Shown piece after piece: positions 17,385 to 24,692 of a DNA stretch of 64,000 bases. The position numbers and the translations under genes are program-made. Below the pieces are notes generated by a model. It made no database searches. It was not told the DNA's origin and was given only the letters and a program-made list of their open reading frames with translations. Origin of the DNA: Thermaerobacter marianensis (GTDB lineage Bacteria > Bacillota > Sulfobacillia > DVGY01); contig DYGY01000002.1 of assembly GCA_020724425.1 (NCBI GenBank), positions 102,662 to 166,661 on the forward strand, read 5' to 3'. Every line of letters starts with the position of its first letter. The first letter of the stretch is position 1.

Positions 17385-18575
17385 CTAAGCAAATACCTTC
17401 TTTACTCTCTCAATCGCCCAGTCTAATTCCTCTTTAGAGATAATAAGTGGTGGAGCAAAACGAATGACAGTGTCATGGGTTTCCTTGGCTAGAACACCTT
17501 CTTCTTTTAACCTTTCACAGTATGGCCTTGCTTTGGTAGTAAGTTCAATCCCCACAAAGAGTCCCTTGCCACGAACGTCCTTGATTTCAGGATGTTCAAT
17601 CTCCTTAAGTCTTCCTAAGAGATACTCACCTAGTTCTAGAGATTTCTCTACCAGATTCTCTTCAATAATTACCTCTAGAGCTGCTACTCCCACTGCTGCA
17701 GCTAAAGGATTACCACCAAAAGTAGAGCCATGGGAACCTGGTTCAAAAACACCGAGGATATCATCATCTGCAGCTATAGCGGAGACAGGATAGACCCCGC
17801 CGCCTAAAGCCTTACCCATAACATAAATATCAGGAACAACACCTTCCCAGTCACAAGCAAACATCCTGCCTGTACGTCCAAAACCAGTCTGAATCTCATC
17901 AGCAATAAAGAGGACGTTATTTTCCTGACAAACCTTCTGAGCATCCTTTAAGAAGCCTTCAGGAGGAATAATGATACCTGCCTCTCCCTGAATGGGTTCA
18001 ACCATGAAAGCAGCGGTATTCTCAGTGATTGCTCCTTTTAAGGCTTCAATATCTCCATAGGGAATAATCTTAAAACCAGGAGTTAAAGGACCAAAATCCT
18101 TTTTGTAGTCCTCATCTGAAGAAAAAGAGATAACAGTAGTTGTTCTACCATGGAAATTACCTGAACAGACAATAATTTCTGCCTTATCCTTCTGTGCTCC
18201 CTTTACCCTGTAGGCCCAACGTCTAGCTGCCTTAATGGCAGTTTCTACAGCTTCAGCCCCAGTATTCATGGGCAGGATCTTCTCTTTACCTGTCACTTCA
18301 CTAATTTTCTCATACAAAACACCGAGTTGATCATTGTGAAAGGCCCTTGATGTTAAGGTAACCTTATCAGCTTGATCCTTTAATGCCTGAATAATCTTGG
18401 GATGTCTGTGTCCCTGATTCAAAGCAGAATATGCACTAAGCATATCCATATACCGATTACCCTCCGGATCCTCAACCCATACACCTTCAGCTTTGGAGAT
18501 AACTATCGGTAATGGCAGATAGTTTTTTGCTCCATACTTCTCTGTCTGAGTAATTACTGCTGTACTCTTAACCAT
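17385..18575 (-). CDS. rocD: Ornithine aminotransferase
   Basis: PLP-dependent transfer of the delta-amino group of ornithine to 2-oxoglutarate, giving glutamate semialdehyde (arginine/ornithine to proline or glutamate). Class III aminotransferase: [49 protein letters not shown] and the PLP lysine in [15 protein letters not shown]-terminal [19 protein letters not shown] is characteristic of RocD. The ATG at 18575 after GGGAGGATTGTTC is preferred over TTG at 18581. 397 residues. N-acetylornithine aminotransferase is the nearest alternative. Confidence 0.92.
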   Translation of the reverse strand: MVKSTAVITQTEKYGAKNYLPLPIVISKAEGVWVEDPEGNRYMDMLSAYSALNQGHRHPKIIQALKDQADKVTLTSRAFHNDQLGVLYEKISEVTGKEKILPMNTGAEAVETAIKAARRWAYRVKGAQKDKAEIIVCSGNFHGRTTTVISFSSDEDYKKDFGPLTPGFKIIPYGDIEALKGAITENTAAFMVEPIQGEAGIIIPPEGFLKDAQKVCQENNVLFIADEIQTGFGRTGRMFACDWEGVVPDIYVMGKALGGGVYPVSAIAADDDILGVFEPGSHGSTFGGNPLAAAVGVAALEVIIEENLVEKSLELGEYLLGRLKEIEHPEIKDVRGKGLFVGIELTTKARPYCERLKEEGVLAKETHDTVIRFAPPLIISKEELDWAIERVKKVFA

Positions 18576-18587
18576 GAACAATCCTCC

Positions 18588-19112
18588 CTATTCCCAGTCT
18601 TTAAGTAGCCCATTTTTTGTCAACGCCTTTAAGACACTCTTTTCTACCATTCTCACCATTCTTGTGCCAATGAACTCCTTGCTGCTAATAGGTACAACCA
18701 GAATGGTTAGTAAACCCAACCTATTTCCTCCTAGAACATCAGTAAAGATCTGATCTCCTATAACAACCGTATTCTTGGTATCTGTACCCATCAACTCCAT
18801 TGCCTGATAAAAGCCAGATCTTCTTGGTTTTGCTGCTCTGGGCACCGCAGGAATATCATATTCCTTAGCAAAAAGATCAACTCTTGCTCCCGTATTATTT
18901 GAGTTAATACAAAGACTAATACCTGCATCCTTTAGTTCCTTAATCCAATCAGCCAGCCTATCATTAGGCACACCAAGCCGCCAGGCTACAAGAGTATTGT
19001 CAAGATCAACAATAACTCCTTTGATTCCCCTTTTCTGCAACGATTCCTTAGTAATAGCATAGATTGATTCCGCATATGCATCCGGAGTCAATGCCTGCAA
19101 AAACTTCTTCAT
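18588..19112 (-). CDS. yqeG: YqeG family HAD phosphatase
   Basis: HAD superfamily subclass IIIA. The nucleophile motif VIVDLDNTLVAW and C-terminal VIGDQIFTDVLGGNRLG (motif with GDxxxTD) are clear. Motif II Ser/Asn is in CINSNNTG. 174 residues, normal for YqeG. In many Bacillota yqeG precedes yqeH and aroE; here rocD sits between it and aroE and yqeH is absent. Start ATG with GGAGGGAAGTGG. The substrate is unknown to me. Confidence 0.92.
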   Translation of the reverse strand: MKKFLQALTPDAYAESIYAITKESLQKRGIKGVIVDLDNTLVAWRLGVPNDRLADWIKELKDAGISLCINSNNTGARVDLFAKEYDIPAVPRAAKPRRSGFYQAMELMGTDTKNTVVIGDQIFTDVLGGNRLGLLTILVVPISSKEFIGTRMVRMVEKSVLKALTKNGLLKDWE

Positions 19113-19130
19113 CCACTTCCCTCCGACTCT

Positions 19131-19157
19131 AAAAAAGTCTGGGGTAAACCCCAGACT
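19131..19157 (-). terminator. Rho-independent terminator upstream of yqeG
   Basis: Minus strand AGTCTGGGGT-TT-ACCCCAGACT followed by TTTTTT: a perfect ten-base-pair stem with a minimal loop. It is the second terminator between sigK and yqeG, about 160 bases beyond the first, on the far side of the intron remnant. Confidence 0.88.
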
Positions 19158-19227
19158 ACATCTACAGTTATATTGTTTGACGTAATAACCAGATTATCCT
19201 TCCAACCCAAAAGAGAATCAGCAAACT

Positions 19228-19314
19228 TTAATTGGGTCGGGATTTTGCCTCCGGCTTCCTTCAGATTCCACCTCACGATGGCTAGCCGACTTTTACCGCC
19301 TATGCCGGGCACAC
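19228..19314 (-). mobile_element. Degenerate group IIC intron remnant (5' domain I)
   Basis: Read on the minus strand from 19314, the sequence opens GTGTGCCCGGCAT, fitting the GUGYG intron 5' end. After an internal deletion relative to full-length introns it continues with CTAGCC, GTGAGGTGGAATCTGAAGGA and GCCGGAGGCAAA, the conserved domain I text of bacterial group IIC introns such as the Oceanobacillus iheyensis intron (compared from memory). The 5' end falls exactly after the T-run of the sigK terminator, the hallmark IIC insertion position. No reverse transcriptase or domain V was found. The track ORF 19109-19339 is a shadow over it. Confidence 0.72.
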
Positions 19315-19343
19315 AAAAAAGAGTGCTCCGAAAAAGCACTCTT
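19315..19343 (-). terminator. sigK terminator (group IIC intron target)
   Basis: Minus strand AAGAGTGCT-TTTTCGG-AGCACTCTT with TTTTTT, starting at the sigK stop codon. Strong stem with a full T-run. The base after the T-run is the first base of the intron remnant. Confidence 0.92.
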
Positions 19344-20037
19344 ATTCACTTAATTCACTGGTTAGTTTCTGGATGGCTTTCTTCTCTATTCTAGAAACAT
19401 AAGACCGGGAAATGCCCAGTCTTGTAGCTACCTCCCGTTGTGTCAGTCGCTGACCATTTATAATCCCATAACGCATCTCTAATACCTTTCTTTCTCTTTG
19501 AGAAAGACTTTTTAGAAGAGACCTAATCTTCTTTAGGGTTAAGCTTCTGCCAACCTGTTCATCCACCTGATCCTCATCTGCTTGCAATACATCCATTAGG
19601 GTTATCTCGTTACCTTCCCTATCAACACCGATAGGTTCTTCTAGATGTACCTCTGTTCTGTTTTTCTTGGTTGCTCTTAAGTGCATTAGGATTTCATTTT
19701 CAATACATCTTGCTGCATAGGTCGCTAGACGAGTCCCCTTATTAGGATCAAAGGTACTAACACCTTTAATCAAACCCACTGTTCCAATGGAGATTAGATC
19801 ATCGGGATCCTCTCCTGTACCATCAAATTTCTTAACAATATGAGCAACTAATCTTAGATTGTGTTCAATAAGGGTGTTACGAGCCTCTTCACTACCACTC
19901 CCCATCAGGTCTATATACTTCTTTTCCTGTTCCCTGCTTAGTGGTTTTGGAAAGGTCTTGCTGTTACTAACATATCCAGTGAGAGTTAAGAGGTTGCGTA
20001 AGAATGTAACTAAGGCGGTGTTTAAGAGACCATCCAT
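19342..20037 (-). CDS. sigK: Sporulation sigma factor SigK
   Basis: Late mother-cell sigma factor. The N-terminus (about 20 residues, LVTFLRNLLTLTGYVSNSKTFP) looks like the pro-sequence plus the SigK-specific YVxNxxFPxPLS block. Region 2 reads ARNTLIEHNLRLVAHIVKKF, EDPDDLISIGTVGLIKG and ATYAARCIENEILMHLR; region 4 reads SQRERKVLEMRYG and REVATRLGISRSYVSRIEKKA. Uninterrupted 231 residues: no skin-type element splits it. SigE is the closest alternative, but the FPKPLS segment and missing long prosequence favour SigK. It marks the organism as a spore former. Confidence 0.92.
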   Translation of the reverse strand: MDGLLNTALVTFLRNLLTLTGYVSNSKTFPKPLSREQEKKYIDLMGSGSEEARNTLIEHNLRLVAHIVKKFDGTGEDPDDLISIGTVGLIKGVSTFDPNKGTRLATYAARCIENEILMHLRATKKNRTEVHLEEPIGVDREGNEITLMDVLQADEDQVDEQVGRSLTLKKIRSLLKSLSQRERKVLEMRYGIINGQRLTQREVATRLGISRSYVSRIEKKAIQKLTSELSE

Positions 20038-20067
20038 ACTTCTCCCTCCCCGAGCCTAAGTACTCAC

Positions 20068-20095
20068 TATTCTATGCTCAGGAAAGGCTAAAAGT
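20068..20095 (-). promoter_or_regulatory. Candidate sigma-K/sigma-E promoter of sigK
   Basis: Minus strand CATAGAATA (plus 20068-20076) matches the CATANNNTA -10 used by sporulation mother-cell sigma factors, with AC 17 bases upstream (plus 20094-20095), the minimal sigma-K -35. It lies about 30 bases before the sigK ATG. Matches are short, so this is suggestive only. Confidence 0.4.
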
Positions 20096-20100
20096 GCCTG

Positions 20101-21645
20101 TCACCTTGTAACTTGGACAATCATATCCGCAATTTCTTTAAATAGCGGAGCAGCTGTTTTTGATCCAGACCCACCATTTTCAGCTAACACCACAATTACA
20201 TATTGAGGATTCTCTAAAGGGAAAAACCCAGCAAACCAGGCATGTGCCCCATTGCTTCCAGATTCAGCTGTCCCTGTTTTCCCTGCTGAGCCATAACCCT
20301 CAACCCAGGCAGCTGTACCTGTACCATCTAGGGTTACTCTCACCATAGCCTCATGCAAAACCTCGATAGTCTCTTCACTTAAGAGCCTTTCACCGGTAAT
20401 CGGTCTATTTTCTTCAATAATTATCCCTTGACTATCCTTGACCTGTCTAACAAGCAAAAGTGGTTTTTCGACACCATCCACAAGGTTAACCATAACCTGT
20501 GCCATCTGTAACGGGGTAACCAGAAGATCCCCCTGCCCCATACTTAGATTAGCCATAGCTAAAGGGGAATCCACATACCTTGGTAAATTTCCAGCAGCCT
20601 CTTCAGCAAAAAGACCAATATCTACTTGTTTCCCTAACCCAAGGGTGCTAGCCATGGATAAGACCTTCTTTGAACCAAGTTCCTGCCCTAAAGCAATAAA
20701 GGCAGGGTTAGAAGACCTAGCAAAAGCACTCAAGATATTTATTTCATCTAAAAGAGGCCAATCAGGACCAAGATAACTTCTCCCAGAAATACTTAACCCA
20801 TTAGGCAACATGGTTTCCCTGTCCACAAGATTACTCTCTAGACCTGTAGCCAGCAAAACAATCTTAAAGACTGAACCAGGAGGATAGCTGCCTCTTGTAG
20901 CCCGGTTCCAGAAGTATGCCTGCTCACTATCCTGCATATATGGCGCTGGATTATCCTGTTCAAACACCGGTCTACTTGATAGAGCTAGAATCTCCCCGGT
21001 CGTTGCATCAGCAACAACTACTGCACCCTTAGCCATATTTTCATCCAGTATTTTCTCAAGACCAGTCTGAATCCGTGTATCTATGGTAAGGCCAATAATA
21101 GGTCTTTCTTTACCCGCCTCCTTTAGGACACTATCATAAATCCTTTCTAATCCCATTACACCGGTTCCTCTGCTATCTAAATACCCTACTAGATGTCTTG
21201 CCATACTATCGCTACCATAACGGGATTCACTCTGCAAAAGAGAAACACCGGTTAGATTCTCCTGACTGATGAGATATGCCGTGGTAGCACTTATCCCTCT
21301 GTAAATAACCTGTTCTTGTGAGGCTAATATTTCATAGATGCCTTTCCCATAACGTCTTTCTTCCTCTGCTAGAATACTCCTAACCCGTTCTAAAGACTCC
21401 CTTTCAGTAAGTCTGACCTCAACTTCCCAAACATAGCGGCTATCTAAAAGAGACCGGCCATCCCTGCCAACAATATCCCCCCTACTAATACTACTAGTTA
21501 TCCTCTGCTTGACAGCCTGTTCACTCAGTTCAGTACCAGAGATAACCTGAAGCTGAAAGAGCCTACCAACAAGGATCAAATACAAAAGAGAAACAACAAT
21601 AAGCAAAATTAGTGTTCTATGTTTATATCCAGAAAAACTCCTCAT
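20101..21645 (-). CDS. Class B penicillin-binding protein (transpeptidase)
   Basis: Peptidoglycan crosslinking enzyme. N-terminal membrane anchor (about 10-30), a dimerisation domain with RGDIVGRDG, then the transpeptidase: SxxK as SVFK at residues 258-261, SxN as SSN near 311 and KTGTAE near 455. No PASTA domains, so it is not a SpoVD/PBP2X type with C-terminal PASTA; at 514 residues it resembles PbpA/PBP2-like or sporulation-specific FtsI paralogues. Position directly before sigK hints at spore cortex work, but that is inference. The start codon lies against the mltG terminator and uses its stem as ribosome binding site. Confidence 0.9.
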   Translation of the reverse strand: MRSFSGYKHRTLILLIVVSLLYLILVGRLFQLQVISGTELSEQAVKQRITSSISRGDIVGRDGRSLLDSRYVWEVEVRLTERESLERVRSILAEEERRYGKGIYEILASQEQVIYRGISATTAYLISQENLTGVSLLQSESRYGSDSMARHLVGYLDSRGTGVMGLERIYDSVLKEAGKERPIIGLTIDTRIQTGLEKILDENMAKGAVVVADATTGEILALSSRPVFEQDNPAPYMQDSEQAYFWNRATRGSYPPGSVFKIVLLATGLESNLVDRETMLPNGLSISGRSYLGPDWPLLDEINILSAFARSSNPAFIALGQELGSKKVLSMASTLGLGKQVDIGLFAEEAAGNLPRYVDSPLAMANLSMGQGDLLVTPLQMAQVMVNLVDGVEKPLLLVRQVKDSQGIIIEENRPITGERLLSEETIEVLHEAMVRVTLDGTGTAAWVEGYGSAGKTGTAESGSNGAHAWFAGFFPLENPQYVIVVLAENGGSGSKTAAPLFKEIADMIVQVTR

Positions 21646-21686
21646 GAAAAAAGCCCCCTTGGGAGGTATTATTTCCCAAGGAGGCT
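21646..21686 (-). terminator. mltG terminator carrying the PBP ribosome binding site
   Basis: Minus strand AGCCTCCTTGGGA pairs with TCCCAAGGGGGCT around nine bases and is followed by TTTTTT and C, then immediately the PBP ATG. The purine-rich 3' arm (AAGGGGG) is also the only ribosome binding site for the PBP, eight bases from its ATG. Stem formation would hide it. Confidence 0.85.
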
Positions 21687-21696
21687 CTAAAATATT

Positions 21697-22746
21697 CTAT
21701 CGTTGCTCACGCACATTAGCATTATGTTCACTTAAAGTCCTGCTAAAAACATGTTCTCCAGACCCATCACTCTTTGCAACAAAATAGAAATAGGGGACAT
21801 CTGCCGGATACAAAGCTGCCTCTATTGAGCCTTTACCCGGTGCAGCAATAGGTCCCGGTGGCAAACCTGCATTCCTGTAGGTATTATAAGGAGAATCCAC
21901 CTCAAGATCCACATACAAGACAATCCCATCATACTTCTTAAGTGCATACCTGACAGTAGGGTCTGCATCAAGCTTCATACCAATATTTAACCTATTATGA
22001 TAAACACCAGAAATAGTCTCTCTCTCAGCAGCAACCATAGCCTCTTTTTCAATAACTGAAGCAAGCGTAACTATTTCATGAATCGAATAACCAAGCTCAA
22101 GAGCTCTCTCCCTGTATGTTTGATCAAAAACTCTCTCAAAAGCATCTAACATATGGCGAACTATATCACTCTCACTAGTACCTCTAGGAAACGTATATGT
22201 TTCCGGATATAAATACCCTTCAAGGGGAAACTCGGCCTGCTCCCTATACTCATCATTTATATGAGGCCAGGTTTCAGTTTCTCTTTCAATTGCTTCCCAG
22301 AGCTTCTCCTCCTCAAAAAACTCATGCTTAGCCAATACAGCTACAGTCTGTTCAACTGTCAATCCCTCTGGAACCGTAACCCGATACTGAACTACTTCAC
22401 CTCTTGCTAGCTTCTCCATGATATCCCACATGGACATACCCGGACTTAACTCATATTCGCCAGCCTTTAACTTCCCATCAAGTTCCTTTTGCCTTGCTCC
22501 TAACCGGAACAACCACTCATACCTCACTAGACCTTCATCTTCAAGAACCTTTGCAATCTGAGCCGTACCCCAACCAGGCTTCACCTCAATAGTTACAACC
22601 TCATCTGTTTCAGGAACCATGGGTAAAGGTCCTGTGGAATATATGTACCAGGCTCCCAACGCCACTCCCCCTGTACCTAAAAACAACAACAGAAGGAATA
22701 CAACAACAACCTTTAACCATCTTCTTGACTTTGGTTTATCTTCCAT
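21697..22746 (-). CDS. mltG: Endolytic murein transglycosylase MltG
   Basis: Membrane-anchored YceG-like lytic transglycosylase that cuts nascent glycan strands. Basic N-terminus, single transmembrane helix (about 11-33), LysM-like region (VEVKPGWGTAQIAKVL area), then the catalytic domain with ASVIEKEA (catalytic Glu) and NRLNIGMKLDADPTVRYAL and NTYRNAGLPPGPIAAPG. 349 residues. It follows DUF1292 by ~130 bases and a terminator, in the conserved alaS-ireB-ruvX-DUF1292-mltG order. Confidence 0.95.
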   Translation of the reverse strand: MEDKPKSRRWLKVVVVFLLLLFLGTGGVALGAWYIYSTGPLPMVPETDEVVTIEVKPGWGTAQIAKVLEDEGLVRYEWLFRLGARQKELDGKLKAGEYELSPGMSMWDIMEKLARGEVVQYRVTVPEGLTVEQTVAVLAKHEFFEEEKLWEAIERETETWPHINDEYREQAEFPLEGYLYPETYTFPRGTSESDIVRHMLDAFERVFDQTYRERALELGYSIHEIVTLASVIEKEAMVAAERETISGVYHNRLNIGMKLDADPTVRYALKKYDGIVLYVDLEVDSPYNTYRNAGLPPGPIAAPGKGSIEAALYPADVPYFYFVAKSDGSGEHVFSRTLSEHNANVREQR

Positions 22747-22837
22747 GATTGATACCTCATTTTCAAGTATTCATTAATATGGTATCACAATCAGGATAAA
22801 TGGGGCAATGTTCAAAGTTGTAGATTACAGCACAAAG

Positions 22838-22866
22838 AAATAAAGCTGCTGGCAAAACCAGCAGCC
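22838..22866 (-). terminator. Terminator after the DUF1292 gene
   Basis: Minus strand GCTGCTGG-TTTTG-CCAGCAGC followed by TTTATTTCTTTG. It starts about 14 bases past the DUF1292 stop and probably ends the alaS-ireB-rhomboid-ruvX-DUF1292 transcript ahead of mltG. Confidence 0.88.
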
Positions 22867-22879
22867 CACAGTCTAACTC

Positions 22880-23185
22880 CTAAAACTCGTCTTCTTCCTC
22901 ATCCATCTCATCTTCTTCAAACAAGAGCTCAATATCTTCTTCTTCATCTAGCAAAGCTTCCCAAGCAGCGGCTACACGATCCCATTCTTCATCACTCTCA
23001 ACCACTGTGAAAGTTTCTTCGCCATCTTCAGTCAAGTCTACTCTTAACATAAATGCCTCATCTTCAGACTCTGGCATAGCCAAGATAACATACTCTTGAT
23101 CATCAACTTCTAAGTAGTCCAAAACCTCATACTCATGTTCATGACCTTCATCATCTTTTAGAACGATAATGTCCATATCTTCCAC
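22880..23185 (-). CDS. DUF1292 family protein (YrzB-like)
   Basis: Small, very acidic protein of unknown function found beside ruvX in many Bacillota. Body: DIIVLKDDEGHEHEYEVLDYLEVDDQEYVILAM, the DUF1292 core (two beta hairpins), followed by a long Glu/Asp tail. The track starts at 23254, but AAGGAGGGG lies eight bases before a GTG at 23185, giving VEDMDIIVL, 101 residues. Reading farther upstream adds an unrelated N-terminus. The function is not known. Confidence 0.88.
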   Translation of the reverse strand: MEDMDIIVLKDDEGHEHEYEVLDYLEVDDQEYVILAMPESEDEAFMLRVDLTEDGEETFTVVESDEEWDRVAAAWEALLDEEEDIELLFEEDEMDEEEDEF

Positions 23186-23286
23186 TGAAAAACCCCTCCT
23201 TAAAATGTTTGCGGGCACTAAACACTTACCAAAATTGTCCGTTATCATGGACAATCATACTCCCTTTTTCCCCGCTAGGTCAATAA

Positions 23287-23712
23287 CTAGTTTTGATTTT
23301 TCTGCCTCTCTCTATCCAGAAAGCCCTGAAGAATTATTACGGCTGCCAGCTTATCGACAACCTTCTTTCTTTTTCCCCGACTAACGTTAGCCTCTAACAG
23401 GGCTGCTTCTGCTGCTCTAGTTGAGAGTCTTTCATCCCAAAAATGTACCGGTACAGAGATAGCTTCCTTGAGATTTTCCACAAACTCTTTTGTTATCTCT
23501 GCCCTAAAACCATAACTTCCATCCATATTCCTTGGCATACCTACAACAATACCATCAACCTCATACTCAACAATTAACTCAGTTAATCTCTGTATATCCT
23601 TTTCCAGTGTGTTTCTCCGGATAACCTCTATTGGCTGAGCACTAAAACCTAACCCATCACTTATAGCTACCCCTATCGTCTTATCTCCCACATCAAGCCC
23701 CATATATCTCAT
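23287..23712 (-). CDS. ruvX: RuvX/YqgF family RNase H-fold nuclease
   Basis: Putative Holliday-junction resolvase or 16S rRNA 5'-end processing factor. Catalytic Asp in MGLDVGDKTIGVAISD, second acidic region in VDGIVVGMPRNMDG, and late motif FWDERLSTRAAE. 141 residues, standard. Its start overlaps the last base of the rhomboid gene, so it is coupled. No RuvABC genes are in view. Confidence 0.95.
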   Translation of the reverse strand: MRYMGLDVGDKTIGVAISDGLGFSAQPIEVIRRNTLEKDIQRLTELIVEYEVDGIVVGMPRNMDGSYGFRAEITKEFVENLKEAISVPVHFWDERLSTRAAEAALLEANVSRGKRKKVVDKLAAVIILQGFLDRERQKNQN

Positions 23713-24401
23713 TAGCCACTCTCCCTGGCTTCTTTTTTGCTAAAAAGACCAACCATAACCATACCGGCTAAAAACCCACCAATATGAGCCCACCAAGCTA
23801 CAGTCTCTGTCACCTCTGCAGCTCCAATACTAGCAAGACCACTTACAACCTGCAATCCAAACCAAATAAAAAGAAACATTACCGCAGGCACCTCAATAAT
23901 CGTGAAAAAGACCCCCAGGAAAAGCAAAGTCAAGATCTTCGATCTAGGGAAACTTAGAAAATATGCTCCCAAAACAGCTGCTACAGCCCCACTTGCCCCT
24001 ATAGTTGGAATATTAGAATTAGGATTGGCAATTACATGAGCATAATTTGCTATGGCTCCAGCTACAAGATAAAAAACCAAAAACCTCTCTTTGCCCATCC
24101 TATCTTCCACATTATCAGCAAACACCCACAGGTACAACATATTTCCCAGAAAATGAACCCAACCAGCATGTAAAAAGGTCGCAGTAAAGAGAGTACCAAT
24201 AATCTGCAGACTCAAAACCGGATCCCCAATGGAAATCTCCTTAAAATCCCGTGGCACTACCCCATAAACATAGACAAACCTTCGTAACTCCTCTTGAGTC
24301 AGCAATAACTCCCAGAAGAACACCAGTGCATTGGCTATAATCAAACCAATAGTTATCACAGGCAGTTTATCTGAGCGAATACTGTCTCGCAAGGGAATCA
24401 T
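23712..24401 (-). CDS. Rhomboid family intramembrane serine protease
   Basis: Six or seven hydrophobic segments with the catalytic dyad: Ser in GASGAVAAVLGAY and His in WWAHIGGFLAGM. The HxxxN oxyanion motif is in LHAGWVHFLGNMLYLWVF. 229 residues, a compact bacterial rhomboid with no extra cytosolic domain. It lies between ireB (3 bases) and ruvX (1-base overlap), interrupting an otherwise widely conserved gene pair. Substrates cannot be predicted. Confidence 0.95.
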   Translation of the reverse strand: MIPLRDSIRSDKLPVITIGLIIANALVFFWELLLTQEELRRFVYVYGVVPRDFKEISIGDPVLSLQIIGTLFTATFLHAGWVHFLGNMLYLWVFADNVEDRMGKERFLVFYLVAGAIANYAHVIANPNSNIPTIGASGAVAAVLGAYFLSFPRSKILTLLFLGVFFTIIEVPAVMFLFIWFGLQVVSGLASIGAAEVTETVAWWAHIGGFLAGMVMVGLFSKKEARESG

Positions 24402-24404
24402 GCA

Positions 24405-24665
24405 TCAATCATCCTTTTCCAGATAGCTTCTAACCAGTTCCTCTAATATTTCATCCCTATCTAGCTCCTGAATCTTCCTCCGAGCATCCCTAAACCCGGT
24501 AATATAGGCAGGATCACCAGAGAGCAAATAGCCGACAATCTGATTTACCGGGTCATAGCCCTTTTCAATCAAAGCCATATGAACCTCTCTTAAGATATCC
24601 CCGGCATCCTTCTCTTCTTCCACCCGTGCCTGAAAAGCACGGGTACCATTAATATCTCTAATCAT
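24405..24665 (-). CDS. ireB: IreB family regulatory phosphoprotein (DUF965)
   Basis: 86-residue protein; in enterococci the homologue is a substrate of the Ser/Thr kinase IreK and affects cephalosporin tolerance. Conserved core: [35 protein letters not shown] and [32 protein letters not shown] precedes the ATG. It sits between alaS (27 bases) and the rhomboid gene. N-terminal Thr near [10 protein letters not shown] may be the phospho-site region; that is inferred from the family. Confidence 0.93.
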   Translation of the reverse strand: MIRDINGTRAFQARVEEEKDAGDILREVHMALIEKGYDPVNQIVGYLLSGDPAYITGFRDARRKIQELDRDEILEELVRSYLEKDD

Positions 24666-24692
24666 CTTAAGGCTCCCCTCTAAAAGCTAGTC

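Noticed and set aside
19109-19339. 76-codon minus ORF between sigK and yqeG
   Set aside because: It runs through two terminators and the group IIC intron remnant, lacks a family match and a ribosome binding site.
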